The translations under genes were made by a program, and so were the position numbers. A stretch of 64,000 nucleotides of DNA from Arcuatula senhousia (taxonomy: Eukaryota; Mollusca; Bivalvia; Mytilida; Mytilidae), in contig CAXARO010000254.1 in the NCBI GenBank assembly GCA_963971305.1, positions 1 through 64,000 of the forward strand. The letters run 5' to 3'. Below are positions 59,895 through 64,000 of the stretch, in pieces. The notes below the pieces were generated by a model, which was not told where the DNA came from, made no database searches, and saw only the letters and a program-made list of their open reading frames with translations. Position 1 is the first letter of the stretch. Each line of letters begins with the position of its first letter.

Positions 59895-60135
59895 GTAAAA
59901 AACAATTGGATATGGAAATTAGCAACAAAACGGGTGTGTTGTAGCAGGCAGGAACCGCTTACTCTTCCGGCGCACCTGAGTTCATTCTTGTCAAGACTTG
60001 AGGTCGCGTTGTCAATTTCCGTTCGGTTGATTTTGTGTTTCTTCGCGCTGTTTTTGTTCGTGTTTACTGGTTTCGTCGTTGCCCTTTCGGACTTTTGACA
60101 CTTGAATTCCCCATTGATACCTCTTTGTTTCTTTA
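59895..60135 (-). repeat. Repeat R copy 8, long
   Basis: Minus-strand phrases AGAGGTATCAATGGGGAATT, GTCCGAAAGGGCAACGACGA, GTGCGCCGGAAGAGTAAGCG and CAACACACCCG. No P1 adjoins it. Confidence 0.7.
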
Positions 60136-60304
60136 AGTAATTGTACTGTAGAATATGCAGTTGGTAAAAATAAAAAGATCCATTTTTTCCCACGGTAGAG
60201 ACACGTATAAGGAAGTTTGAAGACATTTTTTTAACCAAAGCACTTGAATAATGACACAAAAAGGAAACAATACAAAAACAAAAGAACAACGTTCAAATTT
60301 ATCA
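60136..60304. other. Short spacer, nothing recognised
   Basis: AT-rich. Confidence 0.4.
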
Positions 60305-60725
60305 CGTATATTTGATTTCCGAGGAGTTTCTTAGTCCATGATAAAAGCACTGGAATTGTGTAGTTGTGTCCTTCCCTGATGTAGACTAGAATAAATGCCT
60401 CCACCTTCAAGGGGTCTACTATATTCGAGAATGGCCCAAAAGTAAAGCGTTATATACTAGTATAATAAAGTTTTATTCCCTAGAAACAAAGACAGGTCAA
60501 TGAAATAGGTCTAATAGAAGACATTATAGATTGCGGAGATGATTTTCCCTGTTGTAATCTAGAGTAAAAAAGTTCACCTTGTCCGAGAGGGCAAAAGTAG
60601 GGGGTAATGTACAAGTATAGTAAAATGTGGTTCACCGCGACTAGAAAGTTTGGGATTTTTCGTGTAGTAGCCCAGTATAAGGGGGTCAACCTTTCAGGGA
60701 TTTACATTAATTACAGCACTTTACT
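60305..60725 (+). repeat. Satellite of about 176 bp, orientation B, outlying block
   Basis: About two monomers: TTCCCTGATGTAGACTAGAA, CAAGGGGTCTACTATATTCG, GTTATATACTAGTATAATAA, CCTTGTCCGAGAGGGCAAAA. Some 14 kb from the main array. Confidence 0.65.
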
Positions 60726-62149
60726 TTTAAATTAAAGTTTAATATTATTTCAGGGATAAGCGCGAGCTGAGTTTTTACAGTTAGTCAATGATAATATTTG
60801 TCTGCGACTATCTTCAAATTTTTAGGGATAGTCGTATTTCGGGGATAGTGACTTTGCTAGGAAAATAAAGGGAGACGATAAGAGAAATGCAAATCAAATA
60901 AACATCACTTGATAGACGTTCCCTTATAAAACGTTATTTTACATTGCTTATTAACCTTCCATTTCCAAAACATGATTATATTAAACAAAAAGTAAAATAT
61001 TAACAGTTTTAATAATACAGTCTTGTGATTTGCAGAATTAAAGAACAACGGTAAAGTGAGCCGAATGGACCATTGCTATCTTTAGTAAGATATGAGATAC
61101 TCTCAATGTTTATTTTATTTTATGAATAAAATTTCTGTTTTTAGAAAGGGGGGTTTACTAAAAACTTTTGAAATTAGAACACTCTTTGAACATATATTCG
61201 AAATTTTGTCATTGATCAAATACGCAAGCCCAGAAGGCTCATTAAAGATGCGGCGAGAATCAAAATTTGAGATTCGATATTTAAGATTCAAACCTCAAGT
61301 TTCGGAATTCGAGATTAAAACTTTGAAACTCAATATACTTTTGTCCGGATGTAGGTAATCATCGGGTTAAAGTTCTAGTCAGAGATAAAATTCGAGTTAC
61401 GACTCGATTTTGAGTTAAAATTTTCAGCTAACTTGAAACAGAGATTTTCATTTCAATTATCGATTTATGACTCGAGTTCGAGTTAGGGTTCGAGTTACAG
61501 ATCGAAATAGAGTTTGAGTTACAAAACGAGTTGTATTTTTTTACACACATTTTTATTTGCAACACTACTGCATGTAACCAGCAATCTACTTTGAGATACT
61601 AACTTAATAAGGTACTGATTCATATCAATAATGCGGTTACAGATAAAAACACGACTACAATGGAAATTTATTATCATCGGATTTTTATTTTTCTTCTTAA
61701 ACAAACTCGGACATCTGTTCAAATGCTTCTGACGCACAAATTCTATTTCAACAGTGTTAGAGAGGGGCGGGGTGGCTAAGATAAATTTGAAATAAAAGGC
61801 ATGATCCTATTAAACAGAATATTAAAAGGCTGGACGATGCTCTGAATTAAAAAAAAGCAGGATGGTGTATCTGCCTGAAAAAGATAATGTTAAGTTTAAA
61901 AATCGAAATAAAAAAAATGCGCGCAAAACAAAAATTCCAGGCTTCAATTTTTCAAAAATAAAAAGACGGGACAAAGAAAATATCCATAGCCCCCCCCCTA
62001 AAAATCTAATGGTCGTTCCCTTACTGTTCGATTGTTGTTGTCTGCATTCAGGAAACTTGATAGAAAACAAGTAAATCTGTGAATGTTACCTCACAAGTGA
62101 TAGGCCAGCTCCTAAAATAATGCCTTGCCTTAAATTTTTTTTGTAAAGT
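60726..62149. other. Intergenic; GAGTT-rich stretch
   Basis: 61375-61530 has irregular GTTCGAGTTA / GAGTTACGA words. A frame at 61092-61358 (ATG present, 88 codons) has no recognisable domain and overlaps similar word repeats. Confidence 0.4.
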
Positions 62150-62582
62150 ATAACAGGAGATATACATAGGATAAAGTTAAATGTATATAAAAAACAGACA
62201 TTTACGTCATACAGTTTCTTTAAAAAATTACGGAAGGACGAACGAAAGATCGGACGGGTGGACAAAGGTAAAACAGAAAACCACAACGTCTTCGAAGCGA
62301 TGCCTGACTGACCTGGAAGGAGGATGCACGTTACAACTCGTCATAATAAAGCTGTGTACCAAATTTGAAATCAATTCCGTCGCCTGATACCTTGATATAT
62401 GTTACGACAAATTGTCCTATTTTTGACCCAAAAAATGTCTAAGTACGCTAAGAAAACAGAAGAAGATGTGCAACTGGTCTGAAAAGAGGAGGGTAAGGTA
62501 CAATTCAAGACGGACGGACGGACGGACGGACGGACAATGTGATTGCAATATAGCCCCCTCTCTTACAAGTGGGGGTATAATA
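62150..62582 (+). mobile_element. 3' part of a hairpin-ended element (family F5)
   Basis: Contains GTGTACCAAATTTGAAATCA, a (GGAC) microsatellite at about 62509-62535, then a 3' hairpin CCCCCTC/AGTGGGGG ending GTATAATA. TATTATACCCCCGCTTGTAA at 62660-62679 is an inverted tip and may begin a second truncated copy. Confidence 0.55.
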
Positions 62583-62831
62583 TTTTCAGATATTCAAAGA
62601 CAAAAGACAGGGATTCCGCCGTGTTGGTCCAGTACAAGAGAATATGTATACCAAGTTTTTATTATACCCCCGCTTGTAATAAAATTGGGCGGGAGATTGC
62701 CACATTGGTACATATTTGCTTCTTGTCCACAGTCTTTGTGACATTACGTAAATATACACCTTTATTGGTTTTGATCATATCTACACATATATTTATCAAT
62801 GAGTATGTTGCAAGGCGACAACTGTGAAAAG

Positions 62832-62905
62832 TTTAAAAGAAGCAGAGGTACCAATTGGGTATCCGAATGTCAAAAGTCCAAAAGGGCAGAGACAAAACCG
62901 GTGTT
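62832..62905 (+). repeat. Repeat R copy 9, truncated at the C-rich module
   Basis: AGAAGCAGAGGTACCAATTG, GTCAAAAGTCCAAAAGGGCA, then CCGG|TGTTACATACTAC, the same junction as copy 7. Confidence 0.7.
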
Positions 62906-63084
62906 ACATACTACTTTTTCCCCCTACTCATCTTTCCCCCCGGAAAAAGCAGTATATACTGAGATTTCCCCCCGGAAATATCAGTATATACTGAATCTTC
63001 CCCCCTAAAATTTGGGTAGGAAAAATGAGTATATACTAGACTTTCCCATTTTCGCAAACCCATACTGATCTTTCCCCCTTCATA
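62906..63084 (+). repeat. C6GG / AGTATATACT module, copy 3
   Basis: Three AGTATATACT palindromes and TTTCCCCCCGG blocks, ending CATACTGATCTTTCCCCCTT. Close inverted match to copy 2. Confidence 0.8.
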
Positions 63085-63088
63085 TTAA

Positions 63089-63652
63089 CAGGTCGAAGAT
63101 TCTACCTTTTAAGGAAAGTGTTTACATCAAACTTTAGACCAATGATTTTTGAGAGAATATAAATAACTACAATCACCAACACGTGCTTTTTTAGAAAGAA
63201 TTCAACAAAAACTGACTCGAAGAACAAATTTTAAAAATGAGCGGTGAAAAAAATAGTTGGTCTATTGGCATCAGTATCAGATAAAAAGATAAGATATAAA
63301 GGACACCAATTTTTACCCTGGGGAGCACTGACCAGTAGGGAGATTTTGGTGTTATTTTTACCTTTGTTATTGCCCGTTGACCAATACGAAGAATGAAATA
63401 GATGTCAAAATGTGGAACATTACATTACTTTACAATGAGAATTTACCCATGCTTAATGAAATAAGGTTTAAAATCAACAAATTTTGTTATTGACAAAATA
63501 TGAGCGAGGAAGTTATAGAAATTATGTTAATGTTCAGAACTTTCCTATAAAAGCGTCGAAAAAGTTTTACTATTTTACCCCATCTGAAAGGTCATTTATT
63601 TAAAATTTTGATTGATTGATAGGTCAAATACAATCTAGAAGACTCGACCTGA
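63089..63652. mobile_element. 564-bp element at a TTAA site (piggyBac-type MITE candidate)
   Basis: Begins CAGGTCGAAGATTCTA and ends in the near complement (TAGAAGACTCGACCTGA). TTAA flanks both sides (63085-63088, 63653-63656). The left arm of the inverted repeat at the same point is uninterrupted (CATATTTAGGC on the minus strand), giving a near-empty site. Non-coding. Confidence 0.65.
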
Positions 63653-63965
63653 TTAAGGCTCCGTTTAGTCTTGCTTGATTAAATGTTATAATTTAATATC
63701 ACTATGTCAATGGAACACTTCTACTGATAATGCACTTTGAGAAAAACTTGATCTATTTGTAAGAATTGTTATCAATTTCATTGAATTTTTCATTAATTTT
63801 TTGTTTAAAGTTTAGATTGTCTAGATTCAGTTTTATTATGCTAGTCTTATATTTGGATTTCTGTTTCATAATGTAACATATTAGAAAAAGCATAACCATC
63901 TATATGAGTTAAATTAAAAAAAACATAAATACAGGCACTGTAAACGAAGATTTCGGGAATAAAAG

Positions 63966-64000
63966 AAGAGGCTCCCAGGAGCCTGAATCGCTCACCTTGT
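63966..64000 (-). mobile_element. Family F1, copy 3 (3' tip only, runs off the window)
   Basis: GAGGCTCCCAGGAGCCTGAA then TCGCTCACC is the complement of the F1 3' hairpin and tip. The rest lies beyond 64000. Confidence 0.75.

Larger units (their letters stand above)
59440..60135. repeat. Left arm of a large inverted repeat
   Basis: Reappears inverted at 62832-64000: the F1 3' tip, the 230-bp flank (AAGCAAGACTAAACGGAGCC near 59685; complement near 63660), the C6GG module and part of repeat R. Confidence 0.8.
62832..64000. repeat. Right arm of the large inverted repeat
   Basis: Inverted match to 59440-60135, enlarged by the TTAA element. It reaches the window edge, so the full length of the arm is unknown. 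Confidence 0.8.

Noticed and set aside
61092..61358. 88-codon frame with ATG
   Set aside because: Its FEIR-type repeats arise from local DNA word repeats; no domain recognised.

Overview
This is an AT-rich, repeat-dense stretch of a eukaryotic nuclear genome, most likely from a bivalve mollusc and probably mussel-like. That placement is an inference. It rests on an intronless Toll-like receptor of bivalve type, an Ig plus IgGFc-binding-type gene, many decayed Penelope-like retroelements, tRNA-derived SINEs and non-autonomous elements with the design of the bivalve pearl/CvA family. There are no operons, ribosome binding sites or CRISPR arrays.

Only two host genes can be supported. The first is a single-coding-exon Toll-like receptor at 8433-11114 (+), apparently intact. 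It has leucine-rich repeats, one cysteine-rich C-terminal cap, one membrane segment and a TIR domain whose BB-loop proline is replaced by alanine. A decayed 5' copy (6615-6960) and a decayed 3' fragment (11848-11965) flank it, so the receptor looks like the survivor of a small local family. The second gene is on the minus strand at 35717-38619: an Ig-domain exon joins in phase to a large terminal exon resembling the IgGFc-binding protein N-terminal domain. Its 5' exons were not found.

Layout: 1-2290 is a dead L1/Tx1-like LINE. 2300-5830 holds fragments of two Penelope-like families (here P1 and P2). 5830-8095 has two foldback elements around the TLR pseudogene, followed by the TLR. 11.2-20.2 kb is a nest of P1/P2 copies, with a 331-bp inverted-repeat element inserted in one P1 copy. 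21.08-24.0 kb is a recent 1.45-kb tandem duplication. 24-32.4 kb holds a SINE, more P1 copies, a GGTCTGGTC-rich element and two 21-bp-unit arrays. 32.8-34.5 kb is a P2 3' end plus a small hairpin-ended element. 35.7-38.6 kb is the Ig/IgGFc gene. 41.0-47.8 kb is a satellite of about 176 bp present in both orientations. 51-55.9 kb and 58.3-59.5 kb are hairpin-ended elements with internal tandem repeats. 59.4-64.0 kb is a large inverted repeat.

The most interesting structures are the set of unrelated non-autonomous families that share one architecture (5' palindrome, microsatellite, tandem core of about 155-500 bp, 3' hairpin); the palindromic 21-bp-array element with its own target-site duplication; the inverted repeat carrying a C6GG / AGTATATACT module; Penelope copies with an inverted leader; and the TLR BB-loop substitution. 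All repeat families were named by reading alone. No database search was run.
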